Shown here one piece after another: positions 32,521 through 41,359 of a stretch of DNA of 64,000 nucleotides. Origin of the DNA: Pseudomonadota bacterium. Lineage in GTDB: Bacteria > Pseudomonadota > Alphaproteobacteria > Azospirillales > Azospirillaceae. A program made the position numbers and the translations under genes. The first letter of the stretch is position 1. Each line of letters begins with the position of its first letter. The stretch is taken from contig JAFAFA010000073.1 of assembly GCA_023423695.1 (NCBI GenBank), positions 1-64,000 of the forward strand, written 5' to 3'. The notes below the pieces were generated by a model. That model saw nothing but the letters and a program-made list of their open reading frames with translations. It did no database searches and had not been told where the DNA came from.

Positions 32521-32551
32521 AAAGGGCCGGAGGCATCGCCTCCGGCCCTTT
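32521..32551. terminator. Bidirectional terminator between pepN and cytochrome c gene
   Basis: Perfect 14-bp stem AAAGGGCCGGAGGC / GCCTCCGGCCCTTT with a 3-nt loop, flanked by A and T runs on opposite strands. It lies between two convergent genes, so it can serve both. Confidence 0.85.
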
Positions 32552-32592
32552 CGCCGTCCACGCTCCCCGGCCGGGCCGGGGCGCGCGCGATC

Positions 32593-32973
32593 TTACTTCT
32601 GCTCGGCCAGGAAGGCGATCAGGTCGGCGCGCTTGGCGTCGTCCTTCAGGCCGGCGAAGGCCATGGTGCCACCCGGGACGATTTCCTTCGGGGCCTTGAT
32701 GTAGGCGTCCAGGTTCTCCGGGGTCCAGGTCAGGCCGCCGGCGGCCTTTTCCTTCATCGGGCCCGAATACTTGAAACCGTCAATCGAGGCGGCCGGACGG
32801 CCGACGACGCCGTGCAGCGACGGACCGACCTTGTTCTTGCCCTGCTCCGTGGTGTGGCAGGCCATGCAAACCTTGAAGACATCCTTGCCGGCAGCGGCAT
32901 CGGCGGCCTGGGCGGCACCGGCACCCGTCACGATCGCGGCCAGGGTGGCTACGCCCATCAACAGCTTCTTCAT
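32593..32973 (-). CDS. Class I c-type cytochrome
   Basis: A 126-residue protein with a signal peptide (LLMGVATLAAIVTGAGAAQA). One heme site CMACH, then GPSLHGVVGRPA, FKYSGPMKEK and the axial-Met loop VPGGTMAFAGL. This matches soluble cytochrome c2/c550-type electron carriers. It is a single-gene unit convergent with pepN. Likely donor to a periplasmic-facing oxidase such as the caa3 enzyme at 56188-59744; that link is inference. Confidence 0.93.
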   Translation of the reverse strand: MKKLLMGVATLAAIVTGAGAAQAADAAAGKDVFKVCMACHTTEQGKNKVGPSLHGVVGRPAASIDGFKYSGPMKEKAAGGLTWTPENLDAYIKAPKEIVPGGTMAFAGLKDDAKRADLIAFLAEQK

Positions 32974-33102
32974 ACTTCGGCTTCCCTTCCGATGGATCGA
33001 CCGGCCGACGGCGCCGACCGGAATCGCGCGGCAGCATACACAATCCAGGGGTACGTCAAACCCCTTTGATATGGCCGTACGACCAATGAATAATTTGCCA
33101 CA

Positions 33103-33906
33103 CTAGTGAATCAAGGCAAGCGACGCGAGCAGCACCACAACCAGAAGCAGTGCAGCCCACGGAACGTAGAAACCGCTGCTTCCGCCGCCCATCGCCCCCC
33201 CGATCCGGCCGCCCAGGCCACTGCCGAGCCCGGCCGGCAGAGGCAGCGGGATTTCCGGGGGCGGCTCCGCCATACGGGTCGCGGGCTTCGACGCGGAGGA
33301 GGCGGCAGTCGCCGCCGTCGCGGCGGTGTCGGAGTAGACGGCCGGCCGGACGCCCGGTTTGGCGCCGGCCGGTTCGGCTGCGACCGTGGGCGTCACCGCG
33401 GGAGCCGTTTCGCCCTCGGAAGCCCCCGCCTCCGCTGCCACCGCGTCGGGAGCGACCTCGGCCGGCGCCGGCCCGACGATCTTGGTGAAGCGGGCGAAGA
33501 ACTCCTCCGCCATCTTGCGGGCGGTGGCATCGACCAGCCGCGATCCGATCTGCGCCAGCTTGCCGCCGACCTGCGCCTTGGCGGTGTAGGTCAGCAGGGT
33601 GGCCCCGCCGTCGTCGGACAGCGCCACGGTGGCGCCGCCCTTGCCGAAACCGGCGGCTCCGCCCGATCCCTCGCCGGTGATGGTGTAGCCGTTGGGCGGG
33701 TCGAGGTCAGACAGCGTGACCTTGCCGGCGAATTTGGCGCTGACCGGGCCGACCTTGGCGACGACCTTGGCGGTCATCTCGGTATCGGACTGCCGGACCA
33801 CCTCCTCGCAGCCGGGGATGCACTGGCGCAGGATGTCCGGATCGTTCAGCGCCGCCCACACCGCCTCGCGGCTGGCCTCGATCCGGTGGCTTCCGCTCAT
33901 ATCCAT
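33103..33906 (-). CDS. CoxG-family SRPBCC protein with C-terminal membrane anchor
   Basis: A 267-residue protein. The N-terminal 145 or so residues form the CoxG (CO dehydrogenase subunit G) ligand-binding fold: EAVWAALNDPDILRQCIPGCE, KVGPVSAKFAGKVTLSDLDP, ATLLTYTAKAQVGGKLAQIG and TARKMAEEFFARF. A proline/alanine-rich linker leads to one C-terminal transmembrane helix (VPWAALLLVVVLLASLALIH). No coxMSL genes lie nearby, so CO oxidation is not implied. Start 33906 follows GGAGG. Confidence 0.88.
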   Translation of the reverse strand: MDMSGSHRIEASREAVWAALNDPDILRQCIPGCEEVVRQSDTEMTAKVVAKVGPVSAKFAGKVTLSDLDPPNGYTITGEGSGGAAGFGKGGATVALSDDGGATLLTYTAKAQVGGKLAQIGSRLVDATARKMAEEFFARFTKIVGPAPAEVAPDAVAAEAGASEGETAPAVTPTVAAEPAGAKPGVRPAVYSDTAATAATAASSASKPATRMAEPPPEIPLPLPAGLGSGLGGRIGGAMGGGSSGFYVPWAALLLVVVLLASLALIH

Positions 33907-34095
33907 GGTTCGTGGTTCCTCCAACCCTGATGCCAACCCTGATGCGGCCCTTTGCGGGCGTCGGTCCCCCGGCTGTGGCCGGAGTTTCCGGGGCCGGGGT
34001 TTAAGTTCGAGAATACGGGATCGGCCGGAACCGCGACAGCCCCGACCGCCTCATCTCAAAGTCTCATGGGCGCGTGGCCCTGCCGCGACACGCCG

Positions 34096-34554
34096 TCAGC
34101 CGCGCGGCGCCATGCAGTTGCTGACGATCGGCGTGCAGGCCGACAGCGAGGCGCCCGCGGGGTAGCTGACCTGCTCCACCGTGCCGCGCGGGCCGACCAC
34201 CACCGTCGCCTCGCATCCGGACGTGGTGCCGCCGCCGACCGGCACCCCGAAGCCGAGGCCGAGCCCCACCCCGCCGCTGCCGCCGAAGCTGCCGGCCCCG
34301 ATGCCGATGCTGCTGCCGGGGCTGTAGGCGGCCGTCGGGCGCGCGACGTAGGTGTAGTATTCCCGGCCCGACGCCATCGCCTGACGGTCCGGCACGCCGG
34401 CGCAGGCCAGCAGGTCGGCCTTCGGCATGCCGACCATGGCGGTCTGGGCGCGCCGCGCCACTTCGGGATCGGGGCCGGTGGCGCAGCCCGCAAGGCTGGC
34501 GGCCGTGCCGCCGAGAAGGATCACCGCAGCGCCCATGCTCCGTACACGGCCCAT
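34096..34554 (-). CDS. Lipoprotein, BamE/SmpA-like fragment type
   Basis: A 152-residue protein with a lipoprotein signal (AAVILLGGTAASLAGCATG). A short helical region with AMVGMPKADLLACAGVPDRQ recalls the SmpA/BamE pattern of a G-M-x-x-x-x-L-x-x-x-G-x-P motif. A glycine-rich stretch and the pair of strands CEATVVVGPRGTVEQVSY follow. GGAGG lies seven nt upstream of the start. Probable outer-membrane lipoprotein; the exact role is unknown. Confidence 0.8.
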   Translation of the reverse strand: MGRVRSMGAAVILLGGTAASLAGCATGPDPEVARRAQTAMVGMPKADLLACAGVPDRQAMASGREYYTYVARPTAAYSPGSSIGIGAGSFGGSGGVGLGLGFGVPVGGGTTSGCEATVVVGPRGTVEQVSYPAGASLSACTPIVSNCMAPRG

Positions 34555-34753
34555 GTCTCGTCCTCCACCAGGATATCGTGTCATTTCCGGGTTCATCTCA
34601 ACCGGTTGATATGATGCTGAAACCCCGCCGCCGCCCGTCCGTTCCCCGATGGCCCGGACCGGCACCCGCATGACGGGCGGCATGACGGGCGGGCGGAGAT
34701 TTGCTAGGAATTCCGCCACCCGCCCATCCCAGCACATCAGGATCGTCGACGCC

Positions 34754-35275
34754 ATGGCCGAGCTTACGCCTACCCCCTCCTCTCCCGTCACTGTCCATCT
34801 GGCTCTGGGCGGCAACATGGGCGACCGTGCCGCCAATCTGGCCGAGGCGATCCGCCGGCTGGGCGAGGCGGTGGAGATCGACGCGCAGTCGGCGCTCTAC
34901 GAGACGGCGCCGATGTATGTGACGGACCAGCCGGCCTTCCTCAACATGGCGGTGCGCGGCACAACGCGGCTGGACCCTCAGGCGCTGCTCCGCTTCATCA
35001 AGGGAATCGAGTCGACGCTGGGCCGCGATCCGGGCGGGCTGCGCTTCGGCCCGCGTCCCATCGATATCGACATCCTGCTCTACGCCGACCGGGTGCTGAC
35101 GGAACCGGACCTGGAAATCCCCCATCCCCGCATGGCGGAGCGCGCCTTCGTCCTCTGCCCGCTGGCGGACGTCGCCGCCGATGTCGTGCATCCGGTGCTG
35201 AACCGCCGCATCGACGCGCTGCGCGACGAGGTGCCGGGGCGCGAAACCGTCGTGCGGATCGCCAAAGCGCTCTGA
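34754..35275 (+). CDS. folK: Hydroxymethyl-dihydropterin pyrophosphokinase
   Basis: Transfers pyrophosphate from ATP to 6-hydroxymethyl-7,8-dihydropterin in folate synthesis. The 173 residues include LALGGNMGDRAANLAEAI, the substrate loop ALYETAPMYVTDQPAFLNMA, the ATP/metal-binding segment RFGPRPIDIDILLY and PHPRMAERAFVLCPLADVA. It is followed about 100 bp downstream by a FolB-type gene, a common folate pair. Confidence 0.95.
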   Translation: MAELTPTPSSPVTVHLALGGNMGDRAANLAEAIRRLGEAVEIDAQSALYETAPMYVTDQPAFLNMAVRGTTRLDPQALLRFIKGIESTLGRDPGGLRFGPRPIDIDILLYADRVLTEPDLEIPHPRMAERAFVLCPLADVAADVVHPVLNRRIDALRDEVPGRETVVRIAKAL

Positions 35276-35374
35276 GCGTCCACAACCGTCCAAGTGCGGT
35301 GGCATGCGGCGGCGGCACCGCATATAGTGCCGGCCTGAATGCAATGCCGGTGGCGGACCGCCGGCCGGGAGAGT

Positions 35375-35785
35375 GTGTTGTCGCACGATAGCGCAAAACG
35401 GGCCGTCATGGTCCAGCCGGGCGGCGCGCCGCTCACCTACACCATCCTGGTGCGCGGCTTCACCGCGCCGGTCGCCATCGCCGGCCGCGCCGACCGGCCG
35501 CAGGTGTCCTTCGACCTGACGCTGACCGTCACCCATCCCGGCCCCGGCTTTCCCGACGACATCGCCGCCGTGATGTCTTACGAAGACATCGTCGAAGACT
35601 TGCGCCGTCTTTGTGCCGAATCCGATATACCCGGCCCGGACTATCTGGCCGACCGCGCCGCGGAGCTCTGCCTGTCCCATGCGAAGGTCCGCCGGGTCCA
35701 GGCGGACGTTACGATTCCCGCACCCGACTCCGGCGCTTCCTCCGCCGGGGCAAGCCTGACACGGGCCCGTCCGGGACAGGGGTGA
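35375..35785 (+). CDS. folB: Dihydroneopterin aldolase-type protein (FolB-like)
   Basis: 136 residues from a GTG with GGGAGA close upstream; ATG 35408 is a plausible alternative. The FolB/FolX pattern is visible: VQPGGAPLTYTILVRGF, VSFDLTLTVTHPG, MSYEDIVEDLRRLC, ADRAAELCLSHAKVRRVQAD and VTIPAP. The core is diverged (the usual catalytic Glu/Lys context is unclear), so it may be a DHNA/epimerase-family relative rather than a proven aldolase. It sits directly after folK in the same direction. Confidence 0.8.
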   Translation: MLSHDSAKRAVMVQPGGAPLTYTILVRGFTAPVAIAGRADRPQVSFDLTLTVTHPGPGFPDDIAAVMSYEDIVEDLRRLCAESDIPGPDYLADRAAELCLSHAKVRRVQADVTIPAPDSGASSAGASLTRARPGQG

Positions 35786-36094
35786 ACAGTAACGCCGACG
35801 GTCAGCCGACCGGTGGCGGAGGCGCCCATTACTGGATCACGGAAAGATATAGCGCTTATTGACAAAAGGACGGGTGACAATACCACTCCGGCTGCGGTAT
35901 GGTCGCCATATTGTATTTTCAACGCACAATCCGGATCAAAGGGGCTATATCCCCGGCGACCATCCGGATGCCGAAAGCCGAGACGAGCGCGCAGCAGGGA
36001 TTAGGCCAATCGCCATTGCCGGCTTCGACCGTCCGCCGATCCCCCTTCCGGGACGGCCACGGTTTACGGGAGTCGGACAAAAAGGGAGGGACGC
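35786..36094. other. Intergenic region
   Basis: About 310 bp with a local AT-rich patch (35845-35935) and a TTGACA at 35855-35860, a possible -35 element for the downstream small gene. No gene with an SD and family-like sequence was found. Confidence 0.45.
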
Positions 36095-36253
36095 ATGGAC
36101 CGGAACACGACGCCGACCCTTTCCGAATTGCTTGCGGATCCGATCGTGATCGCCGTGATGGCGCGCGACGGGATCAGCCCCGACAGCATCCAGCAGCTGT
36201 TCGAACGCCTTCGCCGGAGCCGACGAGTACAGGAGCAGCGGCTCGCCGCCTGA
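36095..36253 (+). CDS. Small hypothetical protein
   Basis: A 52-residue protein with SD GGGAGGG four nt before the ATG. Sequence LLADPIVIAVMARDGISPDS followed by IQQLFERLRRSRRVQEQRL suggests two helices with a basic end, of the small DNA- or protein-binding kind. Found too short by most callers; the strong SD and coherent helix support it. Function unknown. Confidence 0.6.
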   Translation: MDRNTTPTLSELLADPIVIAVMARDGISPDSIQQLFERLRRSRRVQEQRLAA

Positions 36254-36559
36254 CCCTGCCTCCTCCTGACTCTGATGCCTGACGATTGCGCAGGCACAGG
36301 GGCAGGCAGGCGAAGAGCAAGGCGGCCTTCCCGCCCCTCCCTTCCCGCCCGTCGACTCCACGTCGGATGGAACCGGTCACTGGCCGCCCGGCCAGAACAT
36401 ATCGGCTGGATCCCTTTCCAAACAAACCCGGTCCTCCGACAGGTCCTTCCCAAGCGGGGATCACCCGACACGCAAAGCACCGCCGAACCGGCTTGATCTC
36501 CGGAACTGCGGTGTTTTGCGCATTGGCGTGTGGACGATGGAACCGACGATGCACGCCCT
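36254..36559. other. Intergenic region
   Basis: About 300 bp between two tail-to-tail genes. I see no gene and no obvious terminator hairpin with a U tract. Confidence 0.5.
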
Positions 36560-36940
36560 TCAGCTCGCCAAAACGGCGCGCACGGCTTCCATCACTTCGG
36601 CCGGGGTGAAGGGTTTGCGCAGGGACCGGTGTGCGCCCAGCGCCTCGGCCACCGGCAGAACGTCCAGCGAGGCGCGCGCACCGCCGCCGGAGATCGCGAT
36701 GATCTTCAGCGACGGAGAAGCCCGCCGCAGTTCCATGATCGTCGCCAGCCCTTCCTGATTCGGCATGAAGATATCGGTGATGACGAGGTCGACCGGGCGG
36801 TGGACCGAATGGTAGCGGAAACGCGCCATCCCCTCCACCCCGTCGCGGGCGCCGATGGCTTCGTGGCCGGCCATCGTCAGCGTGCGCAGCAGCACCGCCC
36901 GCGCCACGTCGTCGTCATCGATGATCAGCACCCTCGCCAT
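36560..36940 (-). CDS. Single-domain response regulator
   Basis: A 126-residue CheY-like receiver only: acidic pocket IIDDDDVAR, phosphoacceptor Asp in LVITDIFMPNQEG, conserved Ser/Thr region IIAISGGGA and Lys in LRKPFTPAEV. There is no output domain. It begins 13 bp after the RND permease stop on the same strand with GAGGAG upstream, so it is probably in the efflux operon. The partner histidine kinase is not in the window. Confidence 0.9.
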   Translation of the reverse strand: MARVLIIDDDDVARAVLLRTLTMAGHEAIGARDGVEGMARFRYHSVHRPVDLVITDIFMPNQEGLATIMELRRASPSLKIIAISGGGARASLDVLPVAEALGAHRSLRKPFTPAEVMEAVRAVLAS

Positions 36941-36953
36941 GGCGCGAGGCTCC

Positions 36954-39900
36954 TCATTCGGCCAGATGGGCGGGCGGATGGGCCGCACCATGCGCCACGC
37001 CCGACCCTTCCTCCTCCTGCATCGGCTTCTTGCGGGCGAGATAGCTGTAGACCGTCGGCACGACGAACAGGGTCAGCAGCGTCCCCAAGGTCATGCCGCC
37101 GACGATGACGGCGCCGATCGCCTGCCGGCTTTCCGCGCCCGCCCCCTCGGCATAGGCCAGCGGCAGCGCGCCCAGCACCATGGCCCCGGTGGTCATCAGG
37201 ATCGGGCGCAGGCGCAGCACGGCGGCCTCTTCCACCGCCTTGCGGATGTCGGTCCCGGCGCGCTGGAGCTGGTTGGCGAACTCCACGATCAGGATGCCGT
37301 GCTTGGTGATCAGCCCGACCAGGGTAACGAGGCCGATCTGGCTGTAGACGTTCATCGTCCCGCCGCTCATCTGCAACGCCGCCAGCGCTCCGGTCATCGA
37401 CAGCGGCACGGTCAGCATGATGACGAAGGGGTCGATGAAGCTCTCGAACTGCGCCGCCAGCACCAGATAGATGAAGGCCAGCGCCAGCACGAAGACGAAA
37501 TAGAGCCCGGTCGCCGATTCGCGGAATTCGCGGCTCTGCCCGGCATAGTCGGTCTGGGCGGTGGCCGGCAGCACCTTGTTCGCCGCCGCCTGCATGACCG
37601 CCAGCGCCTCGCCCAGCGAGGTCCCCGGCGCCAGCGTCGCGGTGATGGTGGCGGAGCGCAGCTTGTTGAAGTGGTTCAGCTCCTTGGGCGCCACCCGCTC
37701 CTCCACCGTCACCAGATTGGCGAGCGAGATCATCTGCCCCGCCCCGCCCATCGTGCCGGTGCCGCCGGTGGCGCCGGTGCCGCCGCGCACATAGATGCCG
37801 GCGATGTCGTCCGGGTTGCGGCGGTCGATGTTGGCGACCTGGACGATCACGTCATACTGCTTGCCGTCCTTCTTGAAGCGCGTCACCTGCCGGCCGCCCA
37901 GCAGGGTTTCCAGCGTGCGGCCGACGGTGTCGACGTCCACCCCCAGATCGGCCGCCTTGTCGCGGTCCAGCGACACCTTAAGTTCCGGCTTGTTCAACTT
38001 CAGGTCGGTGTCGAGATTGACCAGACCGGGGAAGTTGCGCGCCTCCGCCATCATGGCGTTGACCATCGCCTGCAACTCCTCGAAGGGCAGCGAGGTCTGG
38101 ATGACGAAGTTCACCGGCTTCTCGGTCGGGCTCTGGCCCAGCGACGGTGGGTTGGTGACGAAGCCCATGATGCCGGGGATGCCGAACATCTTCGGGAAAA
38201 GCTGGGCGGTGACCGCCTGCTGCTTCACGTCGCGCAGGTCCCAGTCGATCAGGCGGACGAAGGCGATGCCCTGGTTGACCACCGGGAAGCCGACGACGAC
38301 GAAGAACTTCTCCAGCACCGGGATCTGCCGGAACAGCGCCTCCATCTGCTGGGCGTAGCCCATGGTGTAGTCCAACGTCGAGCCTTCCGGCGCGATGGCG
38401 ATGCCGACGATGGTGCCGCGGTCCTCCACCGGCGCCAGCTCCGACTTCAGGCCGTTGAACAGCACATAGCTCGCCGCGGCGACGGCGAAGCCGATCAGCA
38501 GCACCAGCGGCCGCGCCCGCAAGGACAGGCGCAGCAGGCGGCGGTAGCCGTTGGTCATCCCCTCCAGCAGGCGTTCGATGGCGCGGTAGAGCAGCCCGTG
38601 CTTGGTCTCGTGCTTCAGCAGCTTGGAGCACATCATCGGCGACAGCGTCAGCGCCACGAAGCCCGACACAATCACCGCACCGGCCAGCGTCAGCGCGAAT
38701 TCGGTGAACAGCCGCCCGGTGCGACCGGTCATGAAGCCGATGGGCGCATAGACCGCCGCAAGCGTGATCGTCATGGCGATGACGGCGAAGCCGATCTCGC
38801 GCGATCCCTTCAGCGCCGCCTGGAAGGGGCTCATCCCCTCCTCCACGTAGCGGAAGATGTTCTCCAGCATGACGATGGCGTCGTCGACGACGAGGCCGAT
38901 GGCCAGCACCATCGACAGCAGCGTCAGCGTATTGATGGAGAAGCCGAAGGCGTACATCAGGGCGAAGCCGCCGATCAGCGACACCGGGATGGTCACCAGC
39001 GGCACCAGCGTCGCCCGCAGCGAGCGCAGGAAGAAGAAGATGACCAGAACGACTAGGATGATCGCTTCGAAGATGGTGTGGAACACCGCGTCGATCGACT
39101 TGGCGATGAAGACCGAGCTGTCGTACCCGACATCCACCCCCATGCCGTCGGGCACAGCCGCTCGGATTTTCGGCAGCGCGTCGTTGACCGCCTTCGACAC
39201 GTCCAGCGGGTTGGCGGTGGATTGCTTCACCACGCCGATGGCGACGGCGCCGCGGCCGTTGAAACGCGCACTGACCCGCTCGTCGAGCGCGCCCAGTTCC
39301 GCCCGGCCGACGTCGCGCAGGCGGACCAGATAGCCGGAATCGTCGCGCAGGATGATGTTCTCGAACTCTGCCGGAGTGCGCAGATCGGTTTCCGACACCA
39401 CGGTGAACTCGCGCGCCGCGCTTTCGACGCGCCCGGCGGGAATCTCCACGTTCTGGCGGCGCAGCGCGTTCTCGACATCCTGCGGCGTCACCCGGTAGGC
39501 GGCCATCCGCTGCGGGTCGAGCCACAGGCGCATGGCGAAGCGGCGCTCGCCGAAAATACGCACCTGCGCCACGCCGGGCAGGTTCTGCAGCCGGTCCTTG
39601 ACATAGCGGTCGGCGAAATCCGTCACCTCTAGCGGCGAATGCCGGTCGGAGGAGAAGGCGAGATAGATGATCGGCTGGGCGTCGGCCTCCACCTTGGCGA
39701 TCACCGGCTCGTCGATCTCGCTGGGAAGCTGGGCGCGGACGCGGCCCACCCGGTCGCGGACGTCGCTGGCGGCGACATCGACGTTGCGGTCCAGCCGGAA
39801 GCGCAGGGTGATCTGCGACTTCTCCGCCCGGCTGATCGAGGACATCACGTCGATGCCTTCGATGCCGGCGAGGCTGTCCTCCAGCGTCTGCGTCACCTGG

Positions 39901-40082
39901 CTTTCGATGATCTGGGCCGAGGCGCCCTTGTAGGTCGTCTCTACCGTGACGACCGGCTCGTCGATCTTCGGATATTCGCGCACCGACAGGCGCTGGTACG
40001 ACACGATGCCGATCAGCATGAGGGCGAGGCTCATCACCGTCGCCAGCACCGGGCGGCGGATGGAGATGTCGGAGAGGACCAT
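36954..40082 (-). CDS. RND multidrug efflux permease (HAE-type)
   Basis: A 1042-residue inner-membrane proton/drug antiporter. The N-terminus SDISIRRPVLATVMSLALML gives TM1; the proton-relay Asp pair in TM4 is in GLVVDDAIVMLENIF. Periplasmic porter/docking domains include YKGASAQIIESQVTQTLEDS and PGVAQVRIFGERRFAMRLWL, and the family ending IVGGMTLGTLLTLFVVPTVY is present. It forms an operon with the membrane-fusion gene upstream (4-bp gap) and a response regulator downstream. No outer-membrane factor gene is adjacent. Confidence 0.95.
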   Translation of the reverse strand: MVLSDISIRRPVLATVMSLALMLIGIVSYQRLSVREYPKIDEPVVTVETTYKGASAQIIESQVTQTLEDSLAGIEGIDVMSSISRAEKSQITLRFRLDRNVDVAASDVRDRVGRVRAQLPSEIDEPVIAKVEADAQPIIYLAFSSDRHSPLEVTDFADRYVKDRLQNLPGVAQVRIFGERRFAMRLWLDPQRMAAYRVTPQDVENALRRQNVEIPAGRVESAAREFTVVSETDLRTPAEFENIILRDDSGYLVRLRDVGRAELGALDERVSARFNGRGAVAIGVVKQSTANPLDVSKAVNDALPKIRAAVPDGMGVDVGYDSSVFIAKSIDAVFHTIFEAIILVVLVIFFFLRSLRATLVPLVTIPVSLIGGFALMYAFGFSINTLTLLSMVLAIGLVVDDAIVMLENIFRYVEEGMSPFQAALKGSREIGFAVIAMTITLAAVYAPIGFMTGRTGRLFTEFALTLAGAVIVSGFVALTLSPMMCSKLLKHETKHGLLYRAIERLLEGMTNGYRRLLRLSLRARPLVLLIGFAVAAASYVLFNGLKSELAPVEDRGTIVGIAIAPEGSTLDYTMGYAQQMEALFRQIPVLEKFFVVVGFPVVNQGIAFVRLIDWDLRDVKQQAVTAQLFPKMFGIPGIMGFVTNPPSLGQSPTEKPVNFVIQTSLPFEELQAMVNAMMAEARNFPGLVNLDTDLKLNKPELKVSLDRDKAADLGVDVDTVGRTLETLLGGRQVTRFKKDGKQYDVIVQVANIDRRNPDDIAGIYVRGGTGATGGTGTMGGAGQMISLANLVTVEERVAPKELNHFNKLRSATITATLAPGTSLGEALAVMQAAANKVLPATAQTDYAGQSREFRESATGLYFVFVLALAFIYLVLAAQFESFIDPFVIMLTVPLSMTGALAALQMSGGTMNVYSQIGLVTLVGLITKHGILIVEFANQLQRAGTDIRKAVEEAAVLRLRPILMTTGAMVLGALPLAYAEGAGAESRQAIGAVIVGGMTLGTLLTLFVVPTVYSYLARKKPMQEEEGSGVAHGAAHPPAHLAE

Positions 40083-40086
40083 CGCC

Positions 40087-41256
40087 TCAGCTCCCCGTCG
40101 ACTTGTTGGCCGCCGGCTTGGCCGGCACCACGGCGACCGGAACCCCGTCGCGGATCTTCAACTGTCCGGCGGTCACCACCATGTCGCCGGGGGCGAGGCC
40201 CTTAGCGATCTCCACCTCCGCATTGCGGCGCTCGCCCAGCACGACCCTGGTCTGGGCCACCTTGCCGTCCACCACCTTGAAGACGAACTGGTCCTTGCCG
40301 AAGGCGACGATGGCCTGCTCGGGGATCAGCACGGCGTCCGGCACCGTGGTCAGGGTCAGCGACACGCGGGCGAACAGGCCGGGGCGCAGCGAGCCGTCCG
40401 GATTGGGCACGCGGGCTCGGATCGCCAGCGCGCGGCCGTTCACGTCCACCAGCGGATCGATGGCATAGACCGTGCCGTCGAAGCCGCGCCCGCCGAAGGC
40501 ATCCACCGCGACTTTCACCGTCTGCCCGACCTTCACCGCCGGCAGGAACATCTCCGGTACGCGGAAGTCCAGCTTCAGCGTGTCGATGTCCTCCAGGTTC
40601 ACGATGTCCTTGCCGGCCTGGACGAAGTCGCCGACCGACACCTTGCGCAGGCCCAGCACCCCATCGAAGGGCGCGGTGATCACCTGCTTGTCGAGCTGCG
40701 CCTTGGCCAGTTGCACCGCCGCCTCGTCGGCCAGCAGCTTGGCCGAGGCCTGCTCCCGGTTGCGCAGGGGACCGGTGTTCTGGCGGACCAGTTGGTCGGC
40801 GCGCGACAGCTCGGCACGGGAAAAGGCGATGCTCGCCTGGGCTTGGGCCAATGTGGCGCGGGCGATGGCGTCGTCCAGCCGGACCAGCACGCTGCCCTTG
40901 GCGACGCGCTGCCCTTCCTTGAAGGCGATCTCGCTGATGCGGCCAGCGATCTCCGGCCGGATCACCACCGATTCGTTGGACAGCAGCGATCCAACCGCGG
41001 TGACGGTCCGCTCCACCGTGCCGACGCGCACGGGAACGGCCTCGACGGGCATCGGCGGCGCGCCGCCCGGCGGCTTGCCTCCACCCGGTGCGCTGCCCGA
41101 TGCGCCGCCCGGTGCCGGCGCACCGCCGGGAACAGCACCACTCAGCATCGCCGTCAGCCCGGCGACGGTGCCGCTCTGCTTCACGAAATACCAGTAGGCC
41201 CCGCCGGCGAGTGCCACCAGGACAAGAAGAACAGCGATGCGGAGCGTATGGCGCAT
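40087..41256 (-). CDS. RND membrane-fusion (periplasmic adaptor) protein
   Basis: A 389-residue protein with an N-terminal signal-anchor (IAVLLVLVALAGGAYWYFV), a proline/glycine-rich linker, then the adaptor core: barrel/lipoyl halves VGSLLSNESVVIRPEIAGRI and ITAPFDGVLGLRKVSVGDFV, the alpha-hairpin, and beta-barrel RARVPNPDGSLRPGLFARVS. It works with the permease at 36954-40082. A palindrome overlapping a likely promoter lies upstream (41319-41336). Confidence 0.94.
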   Translation of the reverse strand: MRHTLRIAVLLVLVALAGGAYWYFVKQSGTVAGLTAMLSGAVPGGAPAPGGASGSAPGGGKPPGGAPPMPVEAVPVRVGTVERTVTAVGSLLSNESVVIRPEIAGRISEIAFKEGQRVAKGSVLVRLDDAIARATLAQAQASIAFSRAELSRADQLVRQNTGPLRNREQASAKLLADEAAVQLAKAQLDKQVITAPFDGVLGLRKVSVGDFVQAGKDIVNLEDIDTLKLDFRVPEMFLPAVKVGQTVKVAVDAFGGRGFDGTVYAIDPLVDVNGRALAIRARVPNPDGSLRPGLFARVSLTLTTVPDAVLIPEQAIVAFGKDQFVFKVVDGKVAQTRVVLGERRNAEVEIAKGLAPGDMVVTAGQLKIRDGVPVAVVPAKPAANKSTGS

Positions 41257-41318
41257 GGAACCGGAATCCGGACGGGTTTCACCTTGCTGCAGCGCAACCG
41301 GAAAGCGCGCCGGGCAAG

Positions 41319-41336
41319 CTGAACTATATCGTTCAG
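41319..41336. promoter_or_regulatory. Inverted repeat in the RND operon promoter
   Basis: CTGAAC-TATATC-GTTCAG, a perfect 6-bp inverted repeat with a 6-bp centre. On the minus strand it overlaps a -10-like TATAGT, with a -35-like TCGACA 19 bp further upstream. It looks like a TetR/MarR-type repressor site; no such regulator gene is adjacent. Confidence 0.55.
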
Positions 41337-41359
41337 TTCACATCCGATGTCGAGAAGGT

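Noticed and set aside
35855..35885. TTGACA followed by AT-rich sequence as a complete promoter
   Set aside because: No -10 element lies at acceptable spacing, so only a possible -35 is mentioned.
36855..39056. A 733-codon open frame antisense to the RND permease
   Set aside because: Antisense shadow in high-GC DNA; the opposite strand encodes a complete RND pump.
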